Source: Terriglobia bacterium | GTDB lineage: Bacteria > Acidobacteriota > Terriglobia > UBA7540 | NCBI GenBank assembly: GCA_020072905.1 | Contig: JAIQGB010000354.1 | Span: forward strand, 1-5,418 | DNA length: 5,418 bases | Direction of reading: 5' to 3' | Shown here: positions 1 to 4,195 of the stretch, one piece after another | Layout of the letters: each line of letters begins with the position of its first letter | Position numbering within the stretch: the stretch's first letter is position 1 | Program-made: the position numbers and the translations under genes | Notes under the pieces: model-generated | Databases searched by the model: none | What the model was told of the DNA's origin: nothing | What the model saw: only the letters and a program-made list of their open reading frames with translations

Positions 1-9
1 GGCAAAATT

Positions 10-37
10 CGGTAGACGGTAGGTGGCAGGTGGGGGA
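10..37. repeat. Degenerate 7-bp tandem array
   Basis: Four consecutive 7-bp units can be read: CGGTAGA, CGGTAGG, TGGCAGG, TGGGGGA. The period of seven is kept while the unit drifts. It belongs with the other heptamer arrays of the window, each with its own unit sequence. Confidence 0.5.
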
Positions 38-58
38 AGGCGCAAACCGAAAGCAAAA

Positions 59-120
59 GGGCGGGCCAAGGCCCGCCCCTACGCTTGGTGGCGAATCGCC
101 GGTCATAGACCGGCGCTACA
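59..120. repeat. Two tandem hairpins each ending in CTAC (REP-like)
   Basis: Two compact inverted repeats stand side by side. The first pairs GGGCGGGCC (59-67) with GGCCCGCCC (70-78) and is followed by CTAC at 79-82. The second pairs CGCCGGTC (97-104) with GACCGGCG (108-115) around an ATA loop and is followed by CTAC at 116-119. The shared rule of a hairpin followed directly by CTAC matches the ends of the larger elements at 1674-1772, 4548-4633 and 5242-5346, so these look like single-hairpin relatives. They lie downstream of the DUF2283 gene and could stop transcription or stabilise the mRNA end, but there is no U-tract typical of an intrinsic terminator. Confidence 0.7.
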
Positions 121-126
121 GACCGC

Positions 127-147
127 GGACGGTCAACTGTGGACTGT
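127..147. repeat. Degenerate 7-bp tandem array
   Basis: Three 7-bp units are visible: GGACGGT, CAACTGT, GGACTGT. The array ends about 10 bp beyond the 3' end of the DUF2283 gene, which is transcribed towards it. Confidence 0.45.
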
Positions 148-156
148 CGAGGGCAT

Positions 157-393
157 TTACTCCAGCGGGATCTCGCGCTTTTGGCCGAGGGCCTGGTTGA
201 CGACGACGAGATTTCCACCATCCTCCGAGCGCAGTTGCTGGTTGGCGTTCAGCAACTCGATGCCGTAGACGGTGCCGTCGGGAGCGATGTCCACATTGAT
301 TTCGTCGCTTAGATGCAGGGTCTCGACCTGCGCCGTCTTTTCATGGAGGCGTAAGTAAGCGATGTTGTGCCGGGGATCGTAAAGGAGTTTCAT
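157..393 (-). CDS. DUF2283 family protein, second gene of DUF4258-DUF2283 pair
   Basis: This 78-residue protein matches the DUF2283 pattern. It opens with a tyrosine/aspartate strand (MKLLYDPRHN) followed by YLRL (13-16), and has the typical second half VDIAPDGTVYGIELLNA (34-50). Length is normal for the family, which occurs as small beta-rich proteins often found next to DUF4258 genes; the biochemical role is not settled. The ATG at 393 is well supported: a GGAG motif at 400-403 lies 6 nt upstream and directly abuts the TGA stop (404-406) of the preceding DUF4258 gene. The two are therefore almost certainly co-transcribed and translationally coupled. By position it would be the antitoxin-like partner of a toxin-first pair, but that is inference. 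No signal peptide or membrane segment is present. Confidence 0.85.
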   Translation of the reverse strand: MKLLYDPRHNIAYLRLHEKTAQVETLHLSDEINVDIAPDGTVYGIELLNANQQLRSEDGGNLVVVNQALGQKREIPLE

Positions 394-403
394 GCCCCTC
401 TCC

Positions 404-655
404 TCAGAAGTATTTTACCAGAACCGTAATCACCAGCCATCCGCCCTCTTCCTCAACGGCATAAGCTTCAACCTGCTTGGTCGAGCACTTGCGGCCCAGC
501 CATTCGCCAGCGAAGATGAAATTGCGCCGGAAACCCGTTCTGCCGAACTTGGCCGCGAACGTCTCCCCGGATTCAATGGTGGCCACGACCTCACGTTCGG
601 TCGCCCCTCTCTCCGCGAGGCGGTCGCGTGCGTGGGGATGTAGGCGCACACTCAT
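404..655 (-). CDS. DUF4258 family protein, first gene of DUF4258-DUF2283 pair
   Basis: The 83-residue product starts with the hallmark of DUF4258: a His-containing strand (RLHPHARDRLAERG, 4-17) followed by a short helix (EREVVATIESGE, 20-31) and a beta-rich remainder ending in VITVLVKYF. The His and the arginine-rich RLAERG segment are the family signature. Some small proteins of this type resemble RelE/BrnT-like toxin folds, so a nuclease-like toxin role is possible but not shown by the sequence. The ATG at 655 is preferred; a TTG at 658 is an in-frame alternative adding one residue. The stop overlaps the ribosome binding region of DUF2283, giving an 11-nt gene-to-gene step. A perfect 8-bp inverted repeat (657-678) lies immediately upstream, and a candidate promoter overlaps it, suggesting autoregulation. 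Confidence 0.8.
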   Translation of the reverse strand: MSVRLHPHARDRLAERGATEREVVATIESGETFAAKFGRTGFRRNFIFAGEWLGRKCSTKQVEAYAVEEEGGWLVITVLVKYF

Positions 656-656
656 C

Positions 657-678
657 AATCTGAGACTCGCCTCAGATT
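657..678. promoter_or_regulatory. Perfect inverted repeat, candidate operator of DUF4258-DUF2283
   Basis: AATCTGAG (657-664) and CTCAGATT (671-678) are exact reverse complements around a 6-nt spacer. The site begins one base before the ATG of the DUF4258 gene and reaches into the candidate -10 hexamer (676-681). That is where an autoregulatory complex would block transcription, as TA complexes commonly do. In RNA it could also fold into a hairpin next to the start codon. The symmetry is seen directly; the operator role is inferred. Confidence 0.6.
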
Positions 679-705
679 CTAACGTGGATCAGACGCCTCT
701 CCCAA
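676..705 (-). promoter_or_regulatory. Candidate sigma70-type promoter for DUF4258-DUF2283
   Basis: Read on the minus strand, TTGGGA (700-705) is separated by 18 nt from TAGAAT (676-681), a 5/6 match to the -10 consensus. Transcription would start near 669, inside the inverted repeat, giving a leader of about 15 nt. Confidence 0.4.
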
Positions 706-780
706 GCGAAAAAGGCTCGCGGGTGGCGCATTCCGGCCGCAATAGATCGGGAGAGGTCCATCGCGCGCTTTACGAAGTTC

Positions 781-870
781 GGCCGCCGGTCGATAACCGG
801 GATATTAAGATGACGGTATACACCCGGGGAAGGGGAAAAGCAACGATGAACTATGAATGATGAACGATGA
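781..870. repeat. 90-bp dispersed direct repeat, copy 1
   Basis: This segment matches 3800-3889 at 87 of 90 positions, in the same orientation, at a constant offset of 3019 bp; the differences are at 790, 795 and 811. The last 30 bp are heptamers of the GAACGAT type. The rest is unique to the unit and holds, on the minus strand, TTGCTT (838-843) and TATACC (815-820) spaced by 17 nt, a promoter-like arrangement. A 14-bp flank, CGCGGGTGGCGCAT (718-731), is also shared with 3761-3774, so the transposed or duplicated module may be longer with an eroded middle. Both copies lie upstream of minus-strand genes of unrelated function. The roughly 290 bp between 658 and 947 otherwise holds no gene. Confidence 0.9.
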
Positions 871-928
871 GCGGGGCAAGGAAAACAAACGATGAACGCG
901 GAACGATGGAGTCTGAAGGATGAAGTTT
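841..928. repeat. Heptamer array of GAACGAT type
   Basis: Units of 7 bp run from 841 (CAACGAT, GAACTAT, GAATGAT, GAACGAT, GAGCGGG) and resume from about 887 (GAACGCG, GAACGAT, GGAGTCT, GAAGGAT, GAAGTTT), with a phase break between. The first part is contained in the 90-bp repeat and recurs at 3860-3889; the second part is found only here and runs up to the secretion-ATPase-like fragment. Confidence 0.65.
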
Positions 929-947
929 GGAGGTCGCGACCCGCGAA

Positions 948-1049
948 ATGGGCGGCTATACGCTGCGCCGGCACGCGGCGGAACTCGTGACGCAAGGCAA
1001 GACAACGGTGGAAGAAGCAATGCGCATCAGCAATGAGCCTGAAGACTAG
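948..1049 (+). pseudogene. Stranded C-terminal fragment resembling a GspE/PilB secretion ATPase
   Basis: A 33-codon plus-strand stretch ending in TAG at 1047-1049 reads MGGYTLRRHAAELVTQGK and then TTVEEAMRISNEPED. The pattern TLR followed by a basic/hydrophobic helix, a G-K/V-TT turn, then EEAMR-I/V is the signature of the extreme C-terminus of type II secretion / type IV pilus ATPases, whose tails commonly read like TTLEEVLRVT. Only about 35 residues remain; the frame upstream meets a stop at 921-923 inside the heptamer array, so the ATPase core with its Walker motifs is absent. It is the only plus-strand protein-like signal here and is bounded by heptamer arrays on both sides. It has no well-spaced ribosome binding site (GGAGG lies 14 nt upstream of the ATG). 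The family call rests on memory of the motif and is moderately sure. Confidence 0.45.
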
Positions 1050-1062
1050 ATTCAAACTGATG

Positions 1063-1104
1063 CGCACAACCCGCAATCCGCAAGTCGCGAATGGTGAATG
1101 GGAA
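1063..1104. repeat. Degenerate 7-bp tandem array
   Basis: Six units are in phase: CGCACAA, CCCGCAA, TCCGCAA, GTCGCGA, ATGGTGA, ATGGGAA. It occupies the short gap between the secretion-ATPase-like fragment and the 3' end of the MazF gene. Confidence 0.5.
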
Positions 1105-1118
1105 GGGACGGCAGGGGA

Positions 1119-1445
1119 TCATTCGTTCCGCGAATGTCCAAGCCACCGGAGCAGCCCATCAAGGACTTTCTCGAAAGGTTCCGGTTGGAGGGTGCCGAGC
1201 CGATGGAGGGCTCGAACGGTGGGAAAGCTGGTGACGCCTTGCACCAGGAATGCTCCGGGCTTGAGGAAGGGAACGCGTACAGCAATCTCAAATGGAGAGC
1301 CTCGAAGGCTCGTTGTGTGCGGCACGACGGTGATGAGAGCGCGGTCCTGGTCGCCGAAGACAGTGCTGACAACGAGGGCAGGCCGTGTCTTGCCGGCCAG
1401 GCCGAAATCCATGAGCCAGACCTCACCGCGTCGTGGAGTTGGCAT
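1119..1445 (-). CDS. mazF: MazF/PemK-family toxin, type II TA endoribonuclease
   Basis: The 108-residue product has the MazF/PemK order. An N-terminal RRGEVWLMDFG strand (5-15) is followed by the GKTRPALVVS motif (18-27) that carries the conserved Arg and Pro. Next come the VVPHTTS segment (40-46) with the conserved Thr, a Gly-rich loop with QGVTSFPTVRALHRLGTL (69-86), and a final helix ending in LLRWLG. These proteins cleave single-stranded mRNA at short sequences and are neutralised by a cognate antitoxin. The ATG at 1445 was chosen because the domain begins there and the length is typical; the frame is open upstream to 1520, inside the antitoxin gene. It overlaps the antitoxin gene by 23 bp and lacks a clear ribosome binding site, pointing to translational coupling. 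Catalytic residues look intact, so it is probably functional. Confidence 0.9.
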   Translation of the reverse strand: MPTPRRGEVWLMDFGLAGKTRPALVVSTVFGDQDRALITVVPHTTSLRGSPFEIAVRVPFLKPGAFLVQGVTSFPTVRALHRLGTLQPEPFEKVLDGLLRWLGHSRNE

Positions 1446-1620
1446 CTTCGTGGTCGAGCGATTCAAAGAGGGCGGCCGAAGCGGCGCCGATCTCTTCATC
1501 CGCCAGCGGACCGGAATCAAAGGGAAGTGAGCGGCGCAAGACCTCGTGGGTAAACAGACGTTTCTCGTCCGCCGGTAGATGCTCGAAGGCTTCCAGCAAC
1601 GCCTGGGTTTCGCGGCTCAT
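1423..1620 (-). CDS. Small antitoxin-like protein upstream of MazF
   Basis: This is a 65-residue acidic protein whose first half is helical (SRETQALLEAFEHLP, then ADEKRLFTHEVLRRS). The second half is flexible and acidic (DEEIGAASAALFESLDHEDAN). The LP-ADEK step resembles the addiction-module component family of helical antitoxins rather than the SpoVT/AbrB swapped-hairpin MazE. The acidic tail is what a MazF-binding peptide would look like. Its position before the toxin, the 23-bp overlap and the shared strand all support the antitoxin role, but no DNA-binding motif is recognisable. The ATG at 1620 is the only sensible start, though no strong ribosome binding site precedes it; the leader on its 5' side is unusually AT-rich (1621-1650), as expected for a promoter region, yet I could not place convincing -35/-10 hexamers. 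Confidence 0.75.
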   Translation of the reverse strand: MSRETQALLEAFEHLPADEKRLFTHEVLRRSLPFDSGPLADEEIGAASAALFESLDHEDANSTTR

Positions 1621-1673
1621 GAAATAATCGTATCATGAAATCAGATTGAAGGGAGGAGGGAGAAGAGAAGCCG

Positions 1674-1772
1674 GTAGCCACGGTCAATTCGCGGTTTGAA
1701 TTGGCCGTGGGTTCGTAATGTCGCGGTTCCAAAAAGCCCACGGCATCCCGATCTGATCGGGACCGTGGCTAC
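1674..1772. repeat. Twin-hairpin GTAG...CTAC element, copy 1 (BIME-like)
   Basis: The element is framed by GTAGCCACGG (1674-1683) and its exact complement CCGTGGCTAC (1763-1772). Inside are two hairpins. The left pairs CCACGG-T-CAATTC with GAATTG-G-CCGTGG (13 pairs with one G-T). The right pairs CCACGG/CCGTGG plus TCCCGATC/GATCGGGA with a 2-nt bulge. The linker GTTCGTAATGTC is shared with the copy at 4548-4633. This is the arrangement of paired REP sequences: GTAG at the foot of one hairpin, CTAC at the foot of the inverted partner. It fills the gap between the end of the YHYH gene and the leader of the antitoxin-MazF operon, and might isolate transcripts. Confidence 0.85.
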
Positions 1773-1783
1773 CCGCTACCCGC

Positions 1784-2041
1784 TTAATTCGATGGGCGGG
1801 CCACGCGCCCCTGCTTCGCCTTTTTCTTCTTTGGCGGCAGGGGGATGTTATAGCGACGCCACTCACTCTTAGCCTGAGCCTTCGATCGAAATGTTCGGCC
1901 GGTAGGTGGGCCGCGGTGACAATGATAATTGCCCGCCCGCCTGTCATAGTGGCATCCGAGTTGGTCCAGGCTGCCCTCATGCCCGCTGGCAGCGACGGCG
2001 AACATCAGGCACGCCACGCTTGCAAGAAACAAGGCTTTCAT
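1784..2041 (-). CDS. Small secreted YHYH-motif protein
   Basis: The 85-residue product begins with a signal peptide: a Lys at position 2, then a hydrophobic core (ALFLASVACLMFAVA), with cleavage likely after about residue 19. The mature part carries GCHYDRRAGNYHCHRGPPTGRTF (29-51), the repeated Cys/His/Tyr signature of YHYH-domain proteins; C30, H31, H40, C41 and H42 could bind a metal. The protein ends in a lysine-rich tail (PPKKKKAK). Its function is not established; a periplasmic or secreted metal-binding role is inference. The ATG at 2041 is fixed by a perfect AAGGAGG (2049-2055) 7 nt upstream; the frame is open further up to 2122, but that part is repeat sequence. The TAA stop (1784-1786) lies in the CCCGCTTA tail that follows the adjacent twin-hairpin element, so the C-terminal end may have been set by the repeat. 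Confidence 0.8.
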   Translation of the reverse strand: MKALFLASVACLMFAVAASGHEGSLDQLGCHYDRRAGNYHCHRGPPTGRTFRSKAQAKSEWRRYNIPLPPKKKKAKQGRVARPSN

Positions 2042-2055
2042 CGTGCTTCCTCCTT

Positions 2056-2095
2056 CCGCACACATCGCAAAATGCGCGATGTATGCGCCACCCGC
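2056..2095 (-). repeat. ~40-bp dispersed repeat next to the YHYH gene RBS
   Basis: Read on the minus strand this matches 3762-3801 of the plus strand at 35 of 40 positions, so the two copies are inverted relative to each other. The invariant part is GCGGGTGGCGCATACATCG. Within it ACATCGC (2062-2068) and GCGATGT (2076-2082) form a 7-bp hairpin with a 7-nt loop. The unit ends immediately before the AAGGAGG of the YHYH gene, so it lies in that gene's leader. Confidence 0.75.
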
Positions 2096-2168
2096 GAACT
2101 CTGCGCTACCCCGCTCAATCAAAGAGCGATTGACAGTGGCTACCGGCTTATAGATGCGCTACCCCGCT
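2095..2168. repeat. Mosaic of broken REP-like pieces
   Basis: Three pieces can be recognised. CGAACTCTGCGCTAC (2095-2109) is the exact inverse of the left arm of the element at 5242-5346 (5250-5264). TCAATC (2115-2120) and GATTGA (2128-2133) form a hairpin followed by CAGTGG and CTAC (2140-2143), the layout of a solo REP hairpin. GCGCTACCCCGCT occurs at 2103-2115 and again at 2156-2168, where it supplies the stop codon of the lipoprotein gene. I see no gene in 2042-2166. Confidence 0.65.
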
Positions 2169-3750
2169 ACTGGCAGGGGTTGGGCCGGCTGACAGGAGCT
2201 AAACTTGTGTTGATGGCCCCAGTGTCGGAAAGCCCATTCCAAAGCTCGGGCTGCTCGTCGCTGTCCCACGTCCAAAGCAACCAGCCCTTGAAGCCATAGG
2301 AACAGGATTCCACCTGCCAACTCTTGAGAGCTTGCGCAGAGGTGTCCTCGTCGGGGTAGACAGATCTGAAGGCCCCGAATTCTCCCATCATCACCGGCTT
2401 TTCCAAGTGGCCGCCCATCGCGAAGTTCTCAACGTATTGAGACATGGTAAGTTCGAGACCGGGGTAGGCGTGGAGGTCGACGAAGTCCGCCGTGGAGTTG
2501 GCTATGGCGGGATAAGGTTGAATCACACGCGGGTCACCGATTCGCGTCGGGTTAGGCTGCTGCGGCCAGAAGAAGCCCACCGTCACCAGCGCGCTTGGAT
2601 CCCGCCCCAGAATCGTTTCGCGCATTCGGTCCGTCCACCAGGTCAGGTTTTCGTCCATCATCAGTTGTTTCGGCGCGGGGTCGGCCATGTCGTAGGTCTT
2701 GCCGTTAGCCGTGGTGACGGTCCCGGAAGTTAGAGACAGCGGCGGCTGATCGGAGTTGAAAAACAATTCGTTGCGCAGTTCGTAGGCAAGAATAGCGTCC
2801 AGCCGCGCGCCGAGGGCCGTTAAGCCCTGGACGAGATCGTGGAAGAATAGCGAATTTCCCTCCCCTCCTCCCTCCGTGAGGAATTGAAGGTTGATATCAT
2901 TAAAGAGCGTGCAGCACTGCTGACCCACCAAGTCACGGTAAGGTGCGACATCGGGAGGCCAGTCGGTTGTCAAGATGGCGAAGACATGGTGTGTGCTCGC
3001 GCGTTCCAAGAAGTCCGTGAGGTTGGCGAGATAGCCAGCCGAGAGTCCACCTGCCGAATCGCCAATGCTGCCTGTGCAGCAGCCATTCAGAAAGACCCTG
3101 ATGACGTTGTAGCCGTCAGACTCCATCACTTGAAGCGCCGACTCCGAGCGGGGAGCGTCATAAAGCCCGACATTGAAGTTGGAATGGTAGAACGTGGAGC
3201 CTCCGGAGAAACCTACTTGTGTCGCGAGACGAATGTAGTTATTGCCGCGAGGGGTGAACGCGTTTCCTGACCTGCGGTCGAAGAATTCTCCCACCCCTGC
3301 AACCTGCCGCACTCCGATTGGGTGGGCCGCGAGGATGGCGACCGTGGCCACCGCAGATTTTGTCGGATCGGCCTGCGCCACCGCCTCGACCGTCACGGAC
3401 GCCGGGTCGAAGAGCAGTGCTGGCCCCGTGTAGAGGCCGGACGGCGCGATTGTACCCACGCTGGCGTTGCCCCCGATCACGCCGCTCACGCTCCATTCGA
3501 CTGTCTGGTTAGTGGAATTCCGCACGGTTGCGGTGAACTGCAATGCGGCCCCTGACGGGACGTTTGCAGCGCCGGGGGAGACCGAAACGCTTATGGCGGG
3601 CGGAGGGGGCGGCGCGGTTGTCCCGCCGCCGCAGCCACCCAGGCCCAGGACGGCGGCAAATGTTAATGGTATGAAAAGAACGAAGGCTCGCTTGCAGGGG
3701 AGAGTACGTGCGAGTGGTCCGGAATCAGCCTTTCGCTCAGCAGTTCTCAT
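2167..3750 (-). CDS. Lipoprotein with Ig-like domain and GH5-like glycoside hydrolase domain
   Basis: The 527-residue protein begins with a basic n-region, a hydrophobic segment (22-37) and a lipobox LGGC with Cys40, so it should be exported and lipid-anchored. A Pro-rich linker (APPPPPA, 46-52) leads to a bacterial Ig-like domain (about 53-140: VSVSPGAANVPSG, WSVSG, GTIAPSGLYTGP). Residues 148-520 look like a clan GH-A (alpha/beta)8 hydrolase: FTPRGNNYIR (165-174), YNVIRVFLNG (214-223), ELRNE (324-328) with the likely acid/base Glu328, DLHAYPG (425-431), GEFG (456-459) with the likely nucleophile Glu457, and WLLWTWD (490-496). Substrate is uncertain: a beta-mannan or beta-glucan is plausible. 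Two vicinal Cys pairs (224-225, 279-280) are unusual. The ATG at 3750 is chosen for the GGAGG (3757-3761) 6 nt upstream; the frame is open to 3966 but only through dispersed repeats. The TAG stop lies in repeat sequence. Confidence 0.85.
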   Translation of the reverse strand: MRTAERKADSGPLARTLPCKRAFVLFIPLTFAAVLGLGGCGGGTTAPPPPPAISVSVSPGAANVPSGAALQFTATVRNSTNQTVEWSVSGVIGGNASVGTIAPSGLYTGPALLFDPASVTVEAVAQADPTKSAVATVAILAAHPIGVRQVAGVGEFFDRRSGNAFTPRGNNYIRLATQVGFSGGSTFYHSNFNVGLYDAPRSESALQVMESDGYNVIRVFLNGCCTGSIGDSAGGLSAGYLANLTDFLERASTHHVFAILTTDWPPDVAPYRDLVGQQCCTLFNDINLQFLTEGGGEGNSLFFHDLVQGLTALGARLDAILAYELRNELFFNSDQPPLSLTSGTVTTANGKTYDMADPAPKQLMMDENLTWWTDRMRETILGRDPSALVTVGFFWPQQPNPTRIGDPRVIQPYPAIANSTADFVDLHAYPGLELTMSQYVENFAMGGHLEKPVMMGEFGAFRSVYPDEDTSAQALKSWQVESCSYGFKGWLLWTWDSDEQPELWNGLSDTGAINTSLAPVSRPNPCQ

Positions 3751-3761
3751 GGGGGGCCTCC

Positions 3762-3801
3762 GCGGGTGGCGCATACATCGCGTTCGTTGCAATGTGTGCG
3801 G
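3762..3801 (+). repeat. ~40-bp dispersed repeat next to the lipoprotein RBS
   Basis: This is the partner of the copy at 2056-2095, in the opposite orientation, matching at 35 of 40 positions. It begins one base past the GGAGG of the lipoprotein gene and runs into the 90-bp repeat at 3800, so two repeat families are fused here and together form the whole leader of the gene. Confidence 0.75.
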
Positions 3802-3889
3802 CCGCCGGGCGATTACCGGGATATTAAGAAGACGGTATACACCCGGGGAAGGGGAAAAGCAACGATGAACTATGAATGATGAACGATGA
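3800..3889. repeat. 90-bp dispersed direct repeat, copy 2
   Basis: This unit differs from copy 1 (781-870) at only three positions (3809, 3814, 3830). Here it sits 49 bp upstream of the lipoprotein start codon. The minus-strand hexamers TTGCTT (3857-3862) and TATACC (3834-3839), 17 nt apart, are identical in both copies. The near identity of a non-coding unit 3 kb apart indicates recent duplication, conversion or mobility. Confidence 0.9.
3834..3862 (-). promoter_or_regulatory. Promoter-like hexamers inside the 90-bp repeat
   Basis: TTGCTT and TATACC with the ideal 17-nt spacing would start transcription near 3827, giving a leader of about 75 nt for the lipoprotein gene. The match is modest (3/6 and 4/6), and the same arrangement exists at 815-843, upstream of the DUF4258 pair. 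Role inferred only. Confidence 0.3.
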
Positions 3890-3898
3890 ACGGAAGGG

Positions 3899-3951
3899 CA
3901 GGAGTCAGGAGTCAGAAGAACGGGGCTGGGTTCTGGGGGTTGGGGGTTAGG
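3899..3951. repeat. Two adjoining heptamer arrays at the 3' end of hicA
   Basis: CAGGAGT is repeated at 3899-3905 and 3906-3912 and then decays. From 3924 a second series runs GGCTGGG, TTCTGGG, GGTTGGG, GGTTAGG. The HicA stop codon (TAA on the minus strand, 3947-3949) lies within the last unit. The CAGGAGT unit is shared with 4489-4516, on the other side of the HicBA operon. Confidence 0.6.
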
Positions 3952-4195
3952 CCCCGAAAAGCTCATTTAAGAAAGTAGCCAGTTCCATTTCGAGATATAT
4001 GGCGACGTCGCGCAAGATGCTGTGCAGCGTGCCCACGCTGAGTTCCCTGTGCGCGGGGATGGTGACGTGGTGCTCCCTTCCTTTGAGGACGGAGGTGAAG
4101 CGCATGTGGCTTCCGGTCTGGCGAGTAATCTGGTAGCCGTATGGTCGAAGCAGGGACGCGAGCTTCTTCCCGTCCAGGTCGCGGGGGAGTTTCAA
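3947..4195 (-). CDS. hicA: HicA-family toxin, type II TA mRNA interferase
   Basis: Started at TTG 4195, the 82-residue product has the HicA (YcfA) layout: PRDLDGKKLASLLRPYGY (4-21) is the first strand-helix, ITRQTGSHMRF (23-33) carries the catalytic His30, and HHVTIPAHRELSVGTLHSIL (42-61) is the conserved middle. A C-terminal helix ending in LNELFGA follows. The family has a dsRBD-like fold and cleaves mRNA. The frame is open to an ATG at 4267, but that would add 24 residues lying over the HicB gene and unlike HicA. The TTG shares two bases with the HicB stop (TTGA), a standard coupled start, with GAGG about 10 nt upstream. The key His is present and the length is normal, so the toxin looks intact. 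Confidence 0.85.
   Translation of the reverse strand: MKLPRDLDGKKLASLLRPYGYQITRQTGSHMRFTSVLKGREHHVTIPAHRELSVGTLHSILRDVAIYLEMELATFLNELFGA

Noticed and set aside
59..82. Intrinsic terminator after the DUF2283 gene
   Set aside because: The hairpin is strong, but on the minus strand it is not followed by a run of U, so only a repeat is called.
23..268. Plus-strand 81-codon open frame
   Set aside because: Covers hairpin repeats and the antisense of DUF2283; no family pattern.
841..928. CRISPR array
   Set aside because: The period is 7 bp without spacers; no 20-40 bp repeat/spacer alternation exists anywhere in the window.
672..1076. Minus-strand 134-codon open frame
   Set aside because: Made of repeat and heptamer sequence in translation, with Ser/His/Phe-rich low-complexity product, and antisense to the secretion-ATPase-like fragment.
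2332..2733. Long plus-strand open frames within the lipoprotein gene (also near 2884-3270 and 3467-3868)
   Set aside because: They are antisense shadows of a GC-rich coding region whose minus-strand product has clear domains.
3751..3966. N-terminal extension of the lipoprotein gene to 3966
   Set aside because: The extra 72 codons consist of the 90-bp and 40-bp repeats and heptamers, and would bury the signal peptide; GGAGG and the lipobox fit the ATG at 3750.
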